Assembly (NCBI GenBank): GCA_035699745.1
Contig: DASSPH010000060.1
Coordinates: forward strand, 1-64,000
From: Vicinamibacterales bacterium
GTDB taxonomy: Bacteria > Acidobacteriota > Vicinamibacteria > Vicinamibacterales > 2-12-FULL-66-21
Direction: 5' to 3'
Length of the DNA: 64,000 bases
Shown: positions 34,969 through 44,983 of the stretch, piece by piece
Layout of the letters: each line of letters opens with the position of its first letter
Numbering within the stretch: position 1 is the first letter of the stretch
Notes under the pieces: model-generated
Database searches by the model: none
What the model was told of the DNA's origin: nothing
The model's input: the letters and a program-made list of their open reading frames with translations, nothing else
Program-made: the position numbers and the translations under genes

Positions 34969-36192
34969 GTGGAACGCCGGCTCGGCATCCGGGAGAACCG
35001 GGCGCAATTCTCGCTGCTCGTCCTCGTCAACTTCTGCGTGGGCGGAATGGTCGGTCTGGAACGGACGGTGGTGCCGCTGGTGGCCACCGAGGAGTTCCAC
35101 CTCACGTCCGACACGCTGATCTTCTCGTTCATCGTGGCCTTCGGCCTGGTGAAGGCGCTGTCGAACGTCGCCTCGGGCTTCCTCGCGGATCGATTCACGC
35201 GGAAGGCGATGCTGATCGCCGGCTGGGCGATCGGCCTGCCCGTTCCCTTCATGCTCGCGTGGGGCCCCTCGTGGACGTGGATTGTGGCGGCGAATGTCCT
35301 GCTCGGCGCCAACCAGGGATTCACCTGGTCGATGACGGTGGCGATGAAGAACGACCTCGTCGGGGCGCGGCAGCGCGGGACGGCGATGGGTCTCAACGAG
35401 TTCGCCGGCTATGGCGGCCTCGGAGTCACGGCGCTGCTCACGGGCTACATCGCCGCCCGGACCGGGCTCCGGCCGGAACCGTTCTACCTTGGCATCGTCT
35501 ACGCGATCCTCGGACTGGGTCTGTCGGTGCTGGCGGTTCGCGACACCAGCGGATTCCTGCGGGACGCCGCACCGCCGGCAGCCCCGGAGGTCCGCCCGTC
35601 CGGAACGCTCGATGCGGCATCGGCGAGACGGACGATGTTCGGCGTGTGTCAGGCTGGATTGATCAACAACCTCAACGACGGGATGTCCTGGGGCGTGCTG
35701 CCGCTGCTGTTTGCCGCGCACGGCCTGGCGGTCGATGAGATCGGCATCATCAAAGCGATCTATCCGCTGACCTGGAGCGTCGGCCAGCTCGCGACCGGTG
35801 CGCTCGCCGACCGCGCCGGCCGGCGTCCGCTGATCCTGTGGGGCATGATCGTGCAGGCGTTCGCGCTCGGCGTGATTGGTGCGGGCATGCCGTCGACGTA
35901 CGCGAGCGGCGCGCTCGGAGCCGTTCTGCTCGGAGCGGGGACCGCCATGGTGTATCCGGCCCTGCTGGCTGCGGCCGCGGAGATCTCGCCCGCGAGCCGG
36001 CGCGCCACCACCCTCGGCTGGTATCGGTTCTGGCGCGATCTGGGCTATCCCGCCGGAGCGCTGCTCGCCGGCGTGGTGAGCGCGCGGTTCGGCCTGGTCT
36101 GGGCCGTCTACCTCGCCGGCGTCCTCACGTTCGCGTCAGGAGCGATCGCGGCGCGCACCATGAGTGCGAAGCACGACGTGATACACTGCTGA
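34969..36192 (+). CDS. MFS transporter
   Basis: A 407-residue major facilitator protein with twelve predicted membrane helices. The loop between helices 2 and 3 carries GFLADRFTRKAML, the family motif, and its half-repeat copy GALADRAGRRPLIL follows in the second half (about 280-293). It belongs to the drug/metabolite exporter type by appearance. It is preceded by the LysR gene in the same direction and by a LysR-type site, and shares that site with the divergent methyltransferase. An export role for the methyltransferase product is a reasonable inference. The start is GTG with no Shine-Dalgarno. Confidence 0.87.
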   Translation: MERRLGIRENRAQFSLLVLVNFCVGGMVGLERTVVPLVATEEFHLTSDTLIFSFIVAFGLVKALSNVASGFLADRFTRKAMLIAGWAIGLPVPFMLAWGPSWTWIVAANVLLGANQGFTWSMTVAMKNDLVGARQRGTAMGLNEFAGYGGLGVTALLTGYIAARTGLRPEPFYLGIVYAILGLGLSVLAVRDTSGFLRDAAPPAAPEVRPSGTLDAASARRTMFGVCQAGLINNLNDGMSWGVLPLLFAAHGLAVDEIGIIKAIYPLTWSVGQLATGALADRAGRRPLILWGMIVQAFALGVIGAGMPSTYASGALGAVLLGAGTAMVYPALLAAAAEISPASRRATTLGWYRFWRDLGYPAGALLAGVVSARFGLVWAVYLAGVLTFASGAIAARTMSAKHDVIHC

Positions 36193-36398
36193 GGATCGGA
36201 TCTTCCCACGCGCTCTGCCGTCTGTAAGCGTTGCCGGCCTCTGGCACGGTCCTCCTTATATCCAGCCTGGCTCCGAGTCGAATCCGCCCGAGACACATCG
36301 TTTCGGTGAGGCGCGCGTCCGCCATGCCGGCGGCGAGGCGTCCACACATGCCCGCATCGCGCCGCTGGGAAACCGCTCCCGGGCACTCGAGGATCTTC

Positions 36399-37544
36399 AT
36401 GTTTTCGCAACTCGGGCTCGGCCCCACGGCCTGCGCCTCTCTCGCACGACTGGGCTACGAGACCCCGACGCCGATTCAACGCCAGGCGATTCCGCTCGTG
36501 CTGAGCGGCGTCGATGTGCTCGCGCGCGCCCAGACCGGCACCGGCAAGACCGCCGCCTTCGGCCTGCCGACGATCGAGCGACTTCTCGCGCGCGAACGGG
36601 GCACCGCTCGCCGGCTTCCCGCGGCTCTCGTCCTCGTTCCCACCAGGGAACTCGCGGCGCAGGTGCACCAGGCGCTCTCGGGCTACGCGGCGTCGACGCC
36701 GCTTCGTGTGGTCGCGATCTTCGGCGGTGTCGCGATGCACGCTCAGGTGCAGGCGCTTCGGCGCGGCGTCGACATCGTCGTCGCGACGCCAGGGCGCCTC
36801 ATCGATCATCTGCAGCGGCGGACGATCGACCTGGCCGGCATCGACGTGCTCACGCTGGACGAAGCGGATCGGATGCTGGATATGGGGTTCCTGCCGGCGC
36901 TGACCCGCATCGTGGCGGCGCTCCCTCGCCGCCGGCAGACGCTGCTCTTTTCCGCGACGCTGTCCGATGCCGTCGCCGGCCTCGCCGCCGGGTTCACCCG
37001 TGACGCCGTACGCGTCGACGTGTCGCCGCGGCAGGTGGTCGCCGCCACCGTGACCCATCAGGTGCACGACGTCACAGTCGATCGCAAGCGCGACGTGCTC
37101 ACCCGCATCCTCCAGCAGCACGCCGGCGGTCAGGCGCTCGTCTTCTGCCGCACCAAGCGCGGCGCGAACCGCGTCGGCGAAGATCTGGACCGCCGCGGCG
37201 TCCGCGCCGGCGTGATCCATGGCAACAAGAGCCAGGGCGCGCGCAGCCGCGTGCTCGAGGATTTCAAGGCCGGCCGGGTGCGCGTGCTGGTGGCCACCGA
37301 TATCGCGGCGCGTGGCCTCGACATCGCGCACCTGCCGCTGGTCGTGAACTTCGATCTGCCGCTCGTCGCCGAGGACTACGTGCACCGCATCGGCCGCACC
37401 GGCCGCGCGGGGCAGCAGGGGCGAGCGGTGTCGTTGATGACGGCGTCTGAAGCGGGACTGCTGCGGCAGATCCAGCGCGTGGTCGCGGCGCCGCTCGAGC
37501 GCGTCGCGGCTCCGGCGTCGCCGAAACCGAGACACGTCGGGTAA
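36399..37544 (+). CDS. DEAD-box ATP-dependent RNA helicase (RhlE-like)
   Basis: A 381-residue helicase with all core motifs: the Q motif TPTPIQRQAIP (about 22-32), Walker A AQTGTGKT (about 43-50), PTRELA, TPGRL, DEAD, SAT, and in the second RecA-like domain VATDIAARGLDI and HRIGRTGRAG. It has almost no C-terminal extension, fitting the small RhlE-type enzymes that unwind short RNA duplexes in ribosome assembly or cold adaptation. GAGGA lies 7 nt upstream of ATG 36399; the longer open frame upstream to 36231 has no support. Confidence 0.93.
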   Translation: MFSQLGLGPTACASLARLGYETPTPIQRQAIPLVLSGVDVLARAQTGTGKTAAFGLPTIERLLARERGTARRLPAALVLVPTRELAAQVHQALSGYAASTPLRVVAIFGGVAMHAQVQALRRGVDIVVATPGRLIDHLQRRTIDLAGIDVLTLDEADRMLDMGFLPALTRIVAALPRRRQTLLFSATLSDAVAGLAAGFTRDAVRVDVSPRQVVAATVTHQVHDVTVDRKRDVLTRILQQHAGGQALVFCRTKRGANRVGEDLDRRGVRAGVIHGNKSQGARSRVLEDFKAGRVRVLVATDIAARGLDIAHLPLVVNFDLPLVAEDYVHRIGRTGRAGQQGRAVSLMTASEAGLLRQIQRVVAAPLERVAAPASPKPRHVG

Positions 37545-37566
37545 TCGAGGCCGCCCGCGCGCCGCT

Positions 37567-38259
37567 TCATGCGACCGCTGTGCCGAACAACCGTCCGACC
37601 AGTGCGGTCGCCAGCATGGCCAGCACACCCCACACGGTGACCCTCGCCGCGCCGGCGAGCACGGGAGCGCCGCCGACGTAGGCAGCGGTGGCGCCGAGCG
37701 CGACCAGGCACACCAGCGACACCGCTGCGACGGCCACGGCCGCCGCGCCCGCAGGCGCCAGGAGCACTGCGAGTATCGGTACCAGCGCTCCCACCGCGAA
37801 GGTCGCCGCCGACGCCAGTGCGGCCTGCAGCGGACGGGCGGCGAGTTCCTCCGTGAGGCCGAGCTCGTCGCGCGCGTGCGCCGCGAGGGCGCCGGTCTTC
37901 ATCAGCTGCCGGGCGACGGTCCGGGCGAGCTCCGGTTCCAATCCTCGAGCGACGTAGATAGCCGTGAGCTCGTCTTCCTCCGCTTGCGGCTGCGTGGCAA
38001 GCTCGTGCCGCTCGCGTTTGAGATCGGCCTGCTCGGTGTCGGATTGAGAGCTGACCGAGACGTATTCGCCGGCCGCCATCGACAGCGCGCCGGCCACCAG
38101 GCCGGCCACGCCGGCGACCAGAATCCCCTGCCGCGCGGAGTCCGCAGCGGCGACCCCGATCACCAGACTCGCGGTCGAGACGATGCCGTCGTTGGCGCCG
38201 AGCACCGACGCACGCAGCCATCCGATTCGCTCGCTTCGATGACGCTCACGATGTGCCAT
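37567..38259 (-). CDS. VIT1/CCC1-family transporter
   Basis: A 230-residue inner-membrane protein of the vacuolar-iron-transporter family. The first helix carries LRASVLGANDGIVSTASLVIG (read as LGANDGIVST, about 19-28), and the second SMAAGEYVSVSSQSDTE (about 57-73); a cytoplasmic helical region rich in Glu and His (about 75-140) matches the metal-binding domain of the family, followed by three further helices. Members move Fe(II) or Mn(II) across membranes in exchange for protons. It converges on the helicase gene. The exact metal cannot be told. Confidence 0.87.
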   Translation of the reverse strand: MAHRERHRSERIGWLRASVLGANDGIVSTASLVIGVAAADSARQGILVAGVAGLVAGALSMAAGEYVSVSSQSDTEQADLKRERHELATQPQAEEDELTAIYVARGLEPELARTVARQLMKTGALAAHARDELGLTEELAARPLQAALASAATFAVGALVPILAVLLAPAGAAAVAVAAVSLVCLVALGATAAYVGGAPVLAGAARVTVWGVLAMLATALVGRLFGTAVA

Positions 38260-38279
38260 AGTCGCCGCTGCCGGATCCG

Positions 38280-41200
38280 TCAGTCGCGCAGTCTGGCGTA
38301 TTCCGCCCGCGCCAGCCTGATGACCGGGATATCCGCGTCGGCATTCCTCCACAGCGTCAGGAGATCCTCGTACGCGCTCTTCGCCTTCGCCTTCTCGCCG
38401 GAGAGCGCCCGCGCTCTCGCCAATTGCAGCCGCGCCATCGCGTCCATCGGATCGACGAGGACGATGCTGCGATGGGCGAGGATGCGTTCGAATTCCGCCG
38501 CCGCTTCCGCGGGTCGACCGGCGGCGAGATACGACACTCCGCGAACGTAGACCGGGTACAGCCCGCCGAAGCGGCCGACGAAACCGATGGCACCGAGCGC
38601 CAGGTCGTGCTGCGCGGCGATCTGCAGCGCCTGGAGTGCGCCTGCCGCGTCCCGATCGTTCAAGGCGAACAGGGCGCGCAGCGTCGGCAGGTACATGAAC
38701 TGAACCGACGTGTCTTCGGGAAACCCGCGGGCGAGATCATCGGCCAGCGCTCGTGATTGTGCCAGGTCGCCGGCGAGAAGAAGGGCGAACGCCGCCGCAT
38801 ACGACACGTCGCGGCCCTTGCCGAGCGCGAGCGCTGCGCCGGCGCTCCGCCGGGCGGCGGCGGCGTTTCCGTACCAGGCCTCCGACACGGCTCTCCCCGC
38901 TTCGAACAGGCCGGCGCGTTCTCGGCGGCCGGCGCGCTGCGCGATCTCGACCGGAACGGCTGACATGCGCCGCGCTTCCTGCAGCCGCCCGGCGCGAGCC
39001 AGCGCCAGCGCTTCCAGGTGGCCGATCATGTCCGCGGTGCCGGGGTTGGCCCGCGCCATTCCTGCCGTCCGTCCAATCTCCCCTTCGTTCCCCTTCAGGA
39101 ACGCGACGAAATACTCCGTCAGCAGCGAGTCGGAAAACTCCAGTTTGCGCTCACGTGCGACGCGGAGCGTCAGCAGCGCCTCCTCCAGGCGATTCAGGCG
39201 GAGCTGATTGAACGCCTTGTTGTGGTACGCCGGCGTCAAATCAGGATCCAGCGCGATGGCCTTGTCCGCTTCGGCAATGGCCATCTCGTACTGCCCCGTG
39301 CTCGACAACGCGAGCCCCGAGATCAGTCCGTGGGGGCGCGCGTCGCGCGGGTAGGTCCCGGCCCACGATTCGAGCGTACGTTGTTCCCGCGCGAGATTGC
39401 CCGTGACATCGCGCTCGTACAGCGTCTCGATGAAGAAGCGCTCGACATTGCTGGCCCGGCCGCGCAGCTGGTAGGCCTTCATGATGCTCGGCCGCGCCAG
39501 CGCCGACTCGCCGATGACGCTGTACCCGAACCCGACCTGCGCGTGACCGATGGCGAAACCCGGATCGATCTCGACGGCGCGCTGATAGAGCGGGTGACCC
39601 TTCATCCACCCGCCCGAGATGACCGCCTTCCATCCGGCGCTGTAGGCCTGCAGCGCTTCCAGCGACGGGGTCGTCGCTTCCTCGAGCGGGGTCGAATGTT
39701 CTTCGATGGTGGCGAGCGATTCTCCAACCCGCGTCCGCACCACCGTCGCGATCCGGCTCAACGTGCTCAGGACGTCCTCTTTCCGCGCCGCCTGCGCCTG
39801 CTCGTCGGCGAGAATGTCGCCGGTCGTGCAGTTCGTCGCGCGCAGGCCGAGGACGTACTGACTGCCGAGCGTCGCGATCGATCCGGCAATCACGGCCGCG
39901 CTCGCCGTCCGCACGCACACCGCTTGCGCGAGCTCGGGAGTCAGGGGCGCGTCCTCGGGCAGGTTCATCAACGGCAGCGTCCGGCGGATGCGCTGATCCG
40001 ACACCAGGCCGAGAAACGGGGACTGCTCCAGCTGGACGGCCAGGCCCTGCCGCAACGTTCCGTCGAACACCGGATCTCCCGTGCGGTTGGTGAAGTCCGC
40101 GATGACGAGCGTGTCCTTGTCGGTGAGTTTTGCGGGACCTCCCCCGTACATGGCGGCCGTGACCACGGCGGCAACGAGGACGACGGCGCCGATCGACAGC
40201 CAGCGCGCGCGGCGCCGCCCGAGCATCGGCCGCTGTTCCGCTGGTGCGCCGGTCTCGAACCGCGCCCCACGATCGCGCTGCAGCCGCTGGAGGTCGGTTC
40301 GGATCTCGCTGGCGTGCTGATAGCGGCGCTCGCGATCCTTCTCCAGGCACTTGCCGATGATGCGCTCCAGTTCCTGCGGCAGCCCCGGATTCACCTGGCT
40401 CGGCGGCGCGGGGGCGCGATTCAGGATGGCGTCGAAGATCAGCCCTGGGCTGCCGCCCTGAAACGGCGGCACACCGGTCGCCATTTCGTACAACACCATG
40501 CCGAACGAGAACAGGTCGGTGCGGGCATCCAGCTCCTGCGCCCGCACCTGCTCCGGCGACATGTACGCGATCGTTCCCAGCGGACTTCCCGGACTGGTCA
40601 AGCCGGAGATCGCCGTCACGGTCGCTGCGGCCTCGGCGCCGCCGACTGCACGGACCTTGGCGAGGCCGAAGTCGAGGACCTTTGCATGGCCTCGACCGGT
40701 GACGAACAGATTCGCCGGCTTGATGTCGCGGTGGACGATCCCGGCCTCGTGCGCAGCCTCGAGCGCATCGGCGATCTCGATGCCCATCGTCAAGAGCAGG
40801 TCGAGGTCGATCGCGCGTCCGGCGATGCGATGCTTCAGCGTTGTCCCTTCGAGGCATTCCATCACCAGGAACGGACGGCCGTCCTGTTCGCCGATGTCGT
40901 GAACCGTGCAGATGTTGGGATGATTCAATGCCGATGCGGCTCGCGCCTCGCGGCGGAATCGAGCCAGCGCGTCGGCCTCCTCCGCGAACACCGGCGCGAG
41001 AAACTTCAGCGCGACGAACCGGTGCAGCCGCGTGTCTTCGGCTCTGTAGACGACGCCCATGCCGCCGCCGCCCAGTTTCTCGATGATGCGGTAATGGGAG
41101 ATCACCTGCCCGGGCTGTTCGCCGGCCACGACTCTCGCGGCAACCGCCAGCGCGGGCTCGGACAGGAAGCCGCCGGCCTCGCCCGCGGACTGCAGCAGCG

Positions 41201-41330
41201 CACGGACGTCCCGCTCGAGGGCAGCGTCGCCGGCGCACTGCCGCTTCAAATAGGCCTCGTGCTGATCAGGCGGCAGATCCAGTACGGCCTGGAACAGGCC
41301 TTCGACGCGTTTCCAGCGTTCGGCGTCCAT
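38280..41330 (-). CDS. Ser/Thr protein kinase with membrane helix and TPR repeats
   Basis: A 1016-residue membrane kinase. After about 75 residues of helices comes a Hanks-type kinase domain (about 85-345): [14 protein letters not shown], the ATP-binding Lys in VALKFL, catalytic [15 protein letters not shown], and SPEQ. A single membrane helix lies at about 380-400. The extracytoplasmic part has a TolB-like segment ([20 protein letters not shown]) and then a long TPR array. All catalytic residues are intact, so it should be active. The sigma factor ends 8 bp upstream on the same strand, so the two are one operon and probably one signalling unit. Confidence 0.92.
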   Translation of the reverse strand: MDAERWKRVEGLFQAVLDLPPDQHEAYLKRQCAGDAALERDVRALLQSAGEAGGFLSEPALAVAARVVAGEQPGQVISHYRIIEKLGGGGMGVVYRAEDTRLHRFVALKFLAPVFAEEADALARFRREARAASALNHPNICTVHDIGEQDGRPFLVMECLEGTTLKHRIAGRAIDLDLLLTMGIEIADALEAAHEAGIVHRDIKPANLFVTGRGHAKVLDFGLAKVRAVGGAEAAATVTAISGLTSPGSPLGTIAYMSPEQVRAQELDARTDLFSFGMVLYEMATGVPPFQGGSPGLIFDAILNRAPAPPSQVNPGLPQELERIIGKCLEKDRERRYQHASEIRTDLQRLQRDRGARFETGAPAEQRPMLGRRRARWLSIGAVVLVAAVVTAAMYGGGPAKLTDKDTLVIADFTNRTGDPVFDGTLRQGLAVQLEQSPFLGLVSDQRIRRTLPLMNLPEDAPLTPELAQAVCVRTASAAVIAGSIATLGSQYVLGLRATNCTTGDILADEQAQAARKEDVLSTLSRIATVVRTRVGESLATIEEHSTPLEEATTPSLEALQAYSAGWKAVISGGWMKGHPLYQRAVEIDPGFAIGHAQVGFGYSVIGESALARPSIMKAYQLRGRASNVERFFIETLYERDVTGNLAREQRTLESWAGTYPRDARPHGLISGLALSSTGQYEMAIAEADKAIALDPDLTPAYHNKAFNQLRLNRLEEALLTLRVARERKLEFSDSLLTEYFVAFLKGNEGEIGRTAGMARANPGTADMIGHLEALALARAGRLQEARRMSAVPVEIAQRAGRRERAGLFEAGRAVSEAWYGNAAAARRSAGAALALGKGRDVSYAAAFALLLAGDLAQSRALADDLARGFPEDTSVQFMYLPTLRALFALNDRDAAGALQALQIAAQHDLALGAIGFVGRFGGLYPVYVRGVSYLAAGRPAEAAAEFERILAHRSIVLVDPMDAMARLQLARARALSGEKAKAKSAYEDLLTLWRNADADIPVIRLARAEYARLRD

Positions 41331-41338
41331 GGGCCGGA

Positions 41339-41899
41339 TCAACGGGTCAATTCCTGATGCAGCCACGCCTTTGCCGCACGCCACTCGCGTTTGATCGTGC
41401 CGGTCGACAGCTTCAGGACCTTGCCGATCTCCTCCTCCGTCAGCCCTCCGAAGAAACGCATCTCGACGATGCCGGCTTTTCGCGGATCCATCTGCGCGAG
41501 GGCGAGCAGCGCGTCGTCCAGCGCCGCGAGATCCATTTCGGCCTCCCGGCCGGCCGCGACGACGACGACGTCGTCGAGCGATACGTGGTGGAGACCGCGG
41601 CCGCGCTTGACGTTGCGCCGCCGGGCGTGGTCCACGAGGATGCGCCGCATGACCTGCGCCGACACGGCAAAGAAGTGGGCGCGATCCTGCCATTGCATGC
41701 GCGTGCAGTCGGCCAGGCGCATGTAGGCCTCGTTTACCAGCGCGGTGGCCTGCAGGCTGTGCCCTGAACACTCGCGACGCATGTAGCGGCGGGCGAGACG
41801 GTGCAGCTCCTCGTAGACGACGGGCGTGAGCGCCTGAAGGGCGCCCCGATCGCCGTCGCTCCAGGCGCGGAGCAGTCCGCTGACATCGGGCTTGTGCAT
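41339..41899 (-). CDS. ECF-type sigma factor (acidobacterial/planctomycete class)
   Basis: A 186-residue ECF sigma factor of the group often paired with Ser/Thr kinases. Region 2 spans about 8-75 ([31 protein letters not shown] read in parts), and region 4 about 125-180, with [21 protein letters not shown] and STGTIKREW as the -35-recognising helix-turn-helix. There is no anti-sigma gene nearby; instead the kinase gene starts 8 bp after its stop, and phosphorylation by that kinase may replace anti-sigma control. Which promoters it reads is not evident. Confidence 0.9.
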   Translation of the reverse strand: MHKPDVSGLLRAWSDGDRGALQALTPVVYEELHRLARRYMRRECSGHSLQATALVNEAYMRLADCTRMQWQDRAHFFAVSAQVMRRILVDHARRRNVKRGRGLHHVSLDDVVVVAAGREAEMDLAALDDALLALAQMDPRKAGIVEMRFFGGLTEEEIGKVLKLSTGTIKREWRAAKAWLHQELTR

Positions 41900-42028
41900 C
41901 AGGTGAAAACCGGGGTGATCCCTTCGAGGCGGATCTTACGCCTTTATTCGAACGGGGACCGATTTCCCCGTTCCAATCCCGCCCGCGTCCCGTGTGCGGG
42001 TTCCACCAAGCACAAAAAGGAGGCTGCA

Positions 42029-42589
42029 ATGGGTTCCTCGTTCACTGCCGTCGTGTTCATCGGTGCTGCGTTGCTGCTCGGCGGGTGCAGTCAGGGCGCA
42101 GCACCAGCCGGGCCGACATCCGTCGCGTCCGCCGGCGCATCTCTCACGTCCTCACCGCCGGCCGTCGCGGCTGCCGCAACGCCGCGGGTGCCTCTCACCG
42201 GCACGATGCGAGGCACCGATGTCGACTCGGATCCCACCCCCACGACCATCGTCGTCACGACCGAAGGCGGCGGGACCGCCACGCATCTTGGCCAGTTCTC
42301 GTTCACCGAGCGCGTGACGCTCACCTTCGCGACCTTGACGGCCGTGGGAACTTCCCACTGGGTGGCCGCCAACGGAGACAGCTTCGATACGACGATCGAG
42401 GCGTCGGGTCAGCCAACCGGGACGCCCGGTGAGTTCAGCATCACGGACATCCACACCATTACCGGAGGGACGGGCCGATTCGCAGGCGCGCATGGCCGCT
42501 TCATCGTCGAACGCGTGGCAAGTGCCATCACGCTCACCACTTCCGGGTCGTTCGCGGGGACGATCTCATTGCCGGCGGCAGCCGACTGA
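42029..42589 (+). CDS. Predicted lipoprotein of unknown function
   Basis: A 186-residue lipoprotein. The lipobox LLLGGC puts the lipidated Cys at about residue 20; Ser/Ala/Pro-rich linker sequence follows to about 52, then a compact domain of about 130 residues with Thr-rich strands and [18 protein letters not shown] near 150-167. This 'GGTGxFxGAxG' strand pair also occurs in the secreted protein at 3687-4184 and suggests a small beta-barrel. AAGGAGG lies 5 nt before the ATG. It is divergent from the sigma-kinase pair. Function unknown. Confidence 0.78.
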   Translation: MGSSFTAVVFIGAALLLGGCSQGAAPAGPTSVASAGASLTSSPPAVAAAATPRVPLTGTMRGTDVDSDPTPTTIVVTTEGGGTATHLGQFSFTERVTLTFATLTAVGTSHWVAANGDSFDTTIEASGQPTGTPGEFSITDIHTITGGTGRFAGAHGRFIVERVASAITLTTSGSFAGTISLPAAAD

Positions 42590-42624
42590 CGGTGTTAAGG
42601 AAGCCATAAGGTTCCTCCCTCAGA

Positions 42625-42642
42625 CTGACGTCGATGCGTCAG
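42625..42642. promoter_or_regulatory. Hairpin just before the ApbE-operon start
   Basis: CTGACG and CGTCAG enclose a 6-nt loop, ending 2 bp before the AAGGAG of the next gene. It may end the lipoprotein transcript or modulate the new one. The arms are short. Confidence 0.35.
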
Positions 42643-42658
42643 CCCAAGGAGTGTGGCC

Positions 42659-43054
42659 ATGCAACTTCCACCGAGTCGATCCGTCGTCATCATCTCCGGT
42701 CTGCTCACGCTGCTCGTCCTGGGCGGCGTGACGCTGGCCGTGGGGTTCCGTAACGGTTGGCTGCGAACCGGAGCCGACGCGGCAAGCCGCGAGATGGCTG
42801 CCGCGAGCGCGCCGCTCCAACCCGCTCAACCATCGCCTGCCGCTCCGGTTCCGGACGAGACCGCGGTCTATCGGCAGCGACTCGAGGACGCGTACCGGGC
42901 GCTCGACGAGGCGTATGCACAGATCCGCACGCTGCAATCGCCGCCGCGCCAGCTCGCCTCCGTACGCGGCGGCGACGGCGGGTACACCGGCCACGACGAG
43001 GACGACGATCGCCGCGAACGCCGGCCTCGCCGCCGCGAGTCACACGACGAGTGA
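42659..43054 (+). CDS. Small single-pass membrane protein with coiled coil
   Basis: A 131-residue protein of unknown family. An N-terminal membrane helix (about 8-30, VVIISGLLTLLVLGGVTLAV) is followed by a Pro/Ala-rich linker, a helical stretch with heptad spacing (YRQRLEDAYRALDEAYAQI, about 71-89) and a highly charged C-terminus rich in Asp, Arg, Glu and His. AAGGAG lies 8 nt before the ATG. It is first in a tight run ending in a two-component system, so it could be a structural or sensing partner of the ferric-reductase-like protein. No flavin-attachment motif is seen. Confidence 0.65.
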   Translation: MQLPPSRSVVIISGLLTLLVLGGVTLAVGFRNGWLRTGADAASREMAAASAPLQPAQPSPAAPVPDETAVYRQRLEDAYRALDEAYAQIRTLQSPPRQLASVRGGDGGYTGHDEDDDRRERRPRRRESHDE

Positions 43055-43066
43055 AGGAAGGGGATC

Positions 43067-43363
43067 GTGACTCCGGTTCAGAAACCCACCGGCGCCCAGA
43101 CTGCGAGCGGCGAGTGGTGGAAAGCGTGCGTGCTCCTGATCGGCCTGGCGGCGACGGCGCTCGGATGGATGGCATCCGCGCGCGGCGAACCGCCCGCCGG
43201 CAGCGCGTTCGTCGTGCCCGAGACGGCGATGCCGGTTCGCGGCGCGCCGGTCGTGCGCGCCGACGGCTCCGAACGGCGCCGCGTTCCGAGCGCCCGCCCG
43301 GTGCCGGCCATGCCGCAGAAGCCGATGTTTCAGCGGCCCGTGACGCGCACGCGCCGCTCGTGA
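43067..43363 (+). CDS. Small membrane protein of unknown function
   Basis: A 98-residue protein with one membrane helix (about 17-36, WKACVLLIGLAATALGWMAS) and a Pro/Arg/Val-rich tail. GAAGGAAGGGG precedes the GTG start at 43067. Its stop overlaps the GTG of the ApbE gene (GTGA), so the two are translationally coupled. The Arg-rich C-terminus has no known motif. I do not recognise the family; conservation beside ApbE and a haem membrane protein would mark it as a component of that electron-transfer unit. Confidence 0.6.
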   Translation: MTPVQKPTGAQTASGEWWKACVLLIGLAATALGWMASARGEPPAGSAFVVPETAMPVRGAPVVRADGSERRRVPSARPVPAMPQKPMFQRPVTRTRRS

Positions 43364-44322
43364 CCGTCATGCTGCACGAACATCTTTTCCGTGCGATGAA
43401 CACCGGCGTCGGCGTCTGGCTCTGCTGCGCGGATGCGAAGCATGGGGCCGCCGTGGCCCCGGCAATGCGCCGGGCGGAGGAGTTCTTTCACGCCGTGGAC
43501 GCGGAGTTGAGCCGGTTCCGCCCCGCATCGGCGCTCAGCGAACTGAACCGCGCGTCAGGGCAAGGACCGCGAACCGTGTCACCCATCCTCTGGACCGTGC
43601 TCGTGTCTGCACTCCACGCGGCGCACGAGAGCGGCGGCATCTACGACCCCACCATCCTCCGCAGCCTGGAGCGGATTGGCTACGACCGCAGCTTCGAGGC
43701 GATCCGTGCGGCTGGCCCTGTGGAGGGGGATCCGGCGGCGGCGTTCGGCTCGTGGCGCCGTGTCCGGCTGGACAGTGCGGCGCGGTCGGTCTCGCTGCCC
43801 GGCGATCTCGCCCTGGACCTGGGGGGCATTGCGAAAGGCTGGACCGTCGACCAGGTGGCGCTCGCGCTCGCGCCGCTCGGTCCAACTCTCGTCGATGCCG
43901 GCGGAGACTTGCGTGTCGCCGGCAGGCCCGACCGCGACCCATGGCCGATCGGCGTGCAGGATGCGTTCAATCCGGAACGAGATCGCGCCGTCGTCCGGCT
44001 GCGTGACGGGGCGCTTGCCACCAGCAGTGTCGGCGGACGCCGCTGGCAGCGCGGCACGAGGATGCTGCATCACGTGATCGACCCGCGGACGGGAACGTCC
44101 GCCGGAAGCGACCTGCATTCCGTGACCGTGCGCGCACGGACCGCGATGATCGCGGATGTCGCCGCCAAGGTGACGCTCGTCCTCGGCAGCGTCCCTGGCG
44201 CGTCCTACCTTCGGCAGCGCAGCCTGGGCGCGTGGCTGACCACCATGGACGGCCGCGACATCATCGTCGGCGAATTCCCCTGGGAAGAGGTGGAGAGCCA
44301 TGCCTCGCTCCATCGTGTCTGA
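43360..44322 (+). CDS. apbE: ApbE-type FAD:protein FMN transferase
   Basis: A 320-residue flavin transferase. Family motifs in order: FFHAVDAELSRFRPASALSELNR (read as SRFRPASALSELNR, about 47-60), the catalytic region LDLGGIAKGWTVDQV (about 152-166), LVDAGGDLRVAG, and HHVIDPRTG (about 233-241), which binds Mg and pyrophosphate. ApbE attaches FMN to a Thr or Ser of extracytoplasmic redox proteins using FAD. There is no export signal in this copy. The next gene encodes a ferric-reductase-like membrane protein, but none of the neighbours shows the Dx(S/T)(G/A)T attachment motif, so its target is unidentified. Confidence 0.88.
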   Translation: MTVMLHEHLFRAMNTGVGVWLCCADAKHGAAVAPAMRRAEEFFHAVDAELSRFRPASALSELNRASGQGPRTVSPILWTVLVSALHAAHESGGIYDPTILRSLERIGYDRSFEAIRAAGPVEGDPAAAFGSWRRVRLDSAARSVSLPGDLALDLGGIAKGWTVDQVALALAPLGPTLVDAGGDLRVAGRPDRDPWPIGVQDAFNPERDRAVVRLRDGALATSSVGGRRWQRGTRMLHHVIDPRTGTSAGSDLHSVTVRARTAMIADVAAKVTLVLGSVPGASYLRQRSLGAWLTTMDGRDIIVGEFPWEEVESHASLHRV

Positions 44323-44971
44323 CGTGAATGAGATTTCGCCGGGAGCCCTGCTCGCGAGTGCCGCCGCCGGTGTGACCCTGGCGGCCGGCGGCTTCGCTGT
44401 CGGCGCCGGTGCGACCGGGCTTGGCGAAGGGACGACGTCCTTCTGGTATCTGAGCCGCGCTTCCGGGTTTGTCGCTTATCTGCTGCTGTGGGGATCGGTG
44501 GCATGGGGCCTGCTGCTGAGCACCGGAATGGGGCGCAGGTGGATGCGTCCGCCCCAGTTGCTCGACGCCCACCAGTTCCTCGGTGTCGTCGGCCTCGGCT
44601 TCGGCTGTTTTCACGGCTTCGTGCTGATGGGCGATCGATACATGAGTTTTCCGCTCCAGGCGATCATCCTGCCCCTCGCCGGCAACTACGAACCCGTGCT
44701 GGTGGCGTTCGGACAGATCGCGGCGTGGCTCTCTCTCCTGCTCATCGCCAGTTTCCACGTCCGGCGTCATATCGGAGGGCGCGCGTGGCGCCGGCTGCAC
44801 TATGCGAGCTTCGCCGCGTTCTGGCTGGCGTTCGCGCACGGCCTCCTCCTCGGCACGGAACGGACGACGGCCTGGGCCAACGTCCTTTACATGACGACCG
44901 CATCCGTCGTGATATTTCTGACGTTCTACAGGGTCCTTGCCACGGAGCGCCTCCGGGCGATGCTCGCCTGA
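44300..44971 (+). CDS. Ferric-reductase-like transmembrane haem protein
   Basis: A 223-residue integral membrane protein with six or so hydrophobic helices and the ferric-reductase-like pattern: SRASGFVAYLLLWGSVAWG, then His residues in LDAHQFLGVVGLG, FGCFHGFVLMG, LHYASFAAFWLAFAHGLLLG. The His pairs in separate helices are placed to bind two haems b. It lacks the cytoplasmic FAD/NADPH domain of NOX proteins, so a flavin protein must feed it. The ATG lies inside the end of the ApbE gene, so the two are translated together. Confidence 0.85.
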   Translation: MPRSIVSDVNEISPGALLASAAAGVTLAAGGFAVGAGATGLGEGTTSFWYLSRASGFVAYLLLWGSVAWGLLLSTGMGRRWMRPPQLLDAHQFLGVVGLGFGCFHGFVLMGDRYMSFPLQAIILPLAGNYEPVLVAFGQIAAWLSLLLIASFHVRRHIGGRAWRRLHYASFAAFWLAFAHGLLLGTERTTAWANVLYMTTASVVIFLTFYRVLATERLRAMLA

Positions 44972-44983
44972 CCAGGAGACGAC

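Noticed and set aside
39018-41357. A 779-codon plus-strand frame opposite the Ser/Thr kinase
   Set aside because: Antisense of the kinase, whose catalytic motifs are complete; no domains in the plus-strand product.
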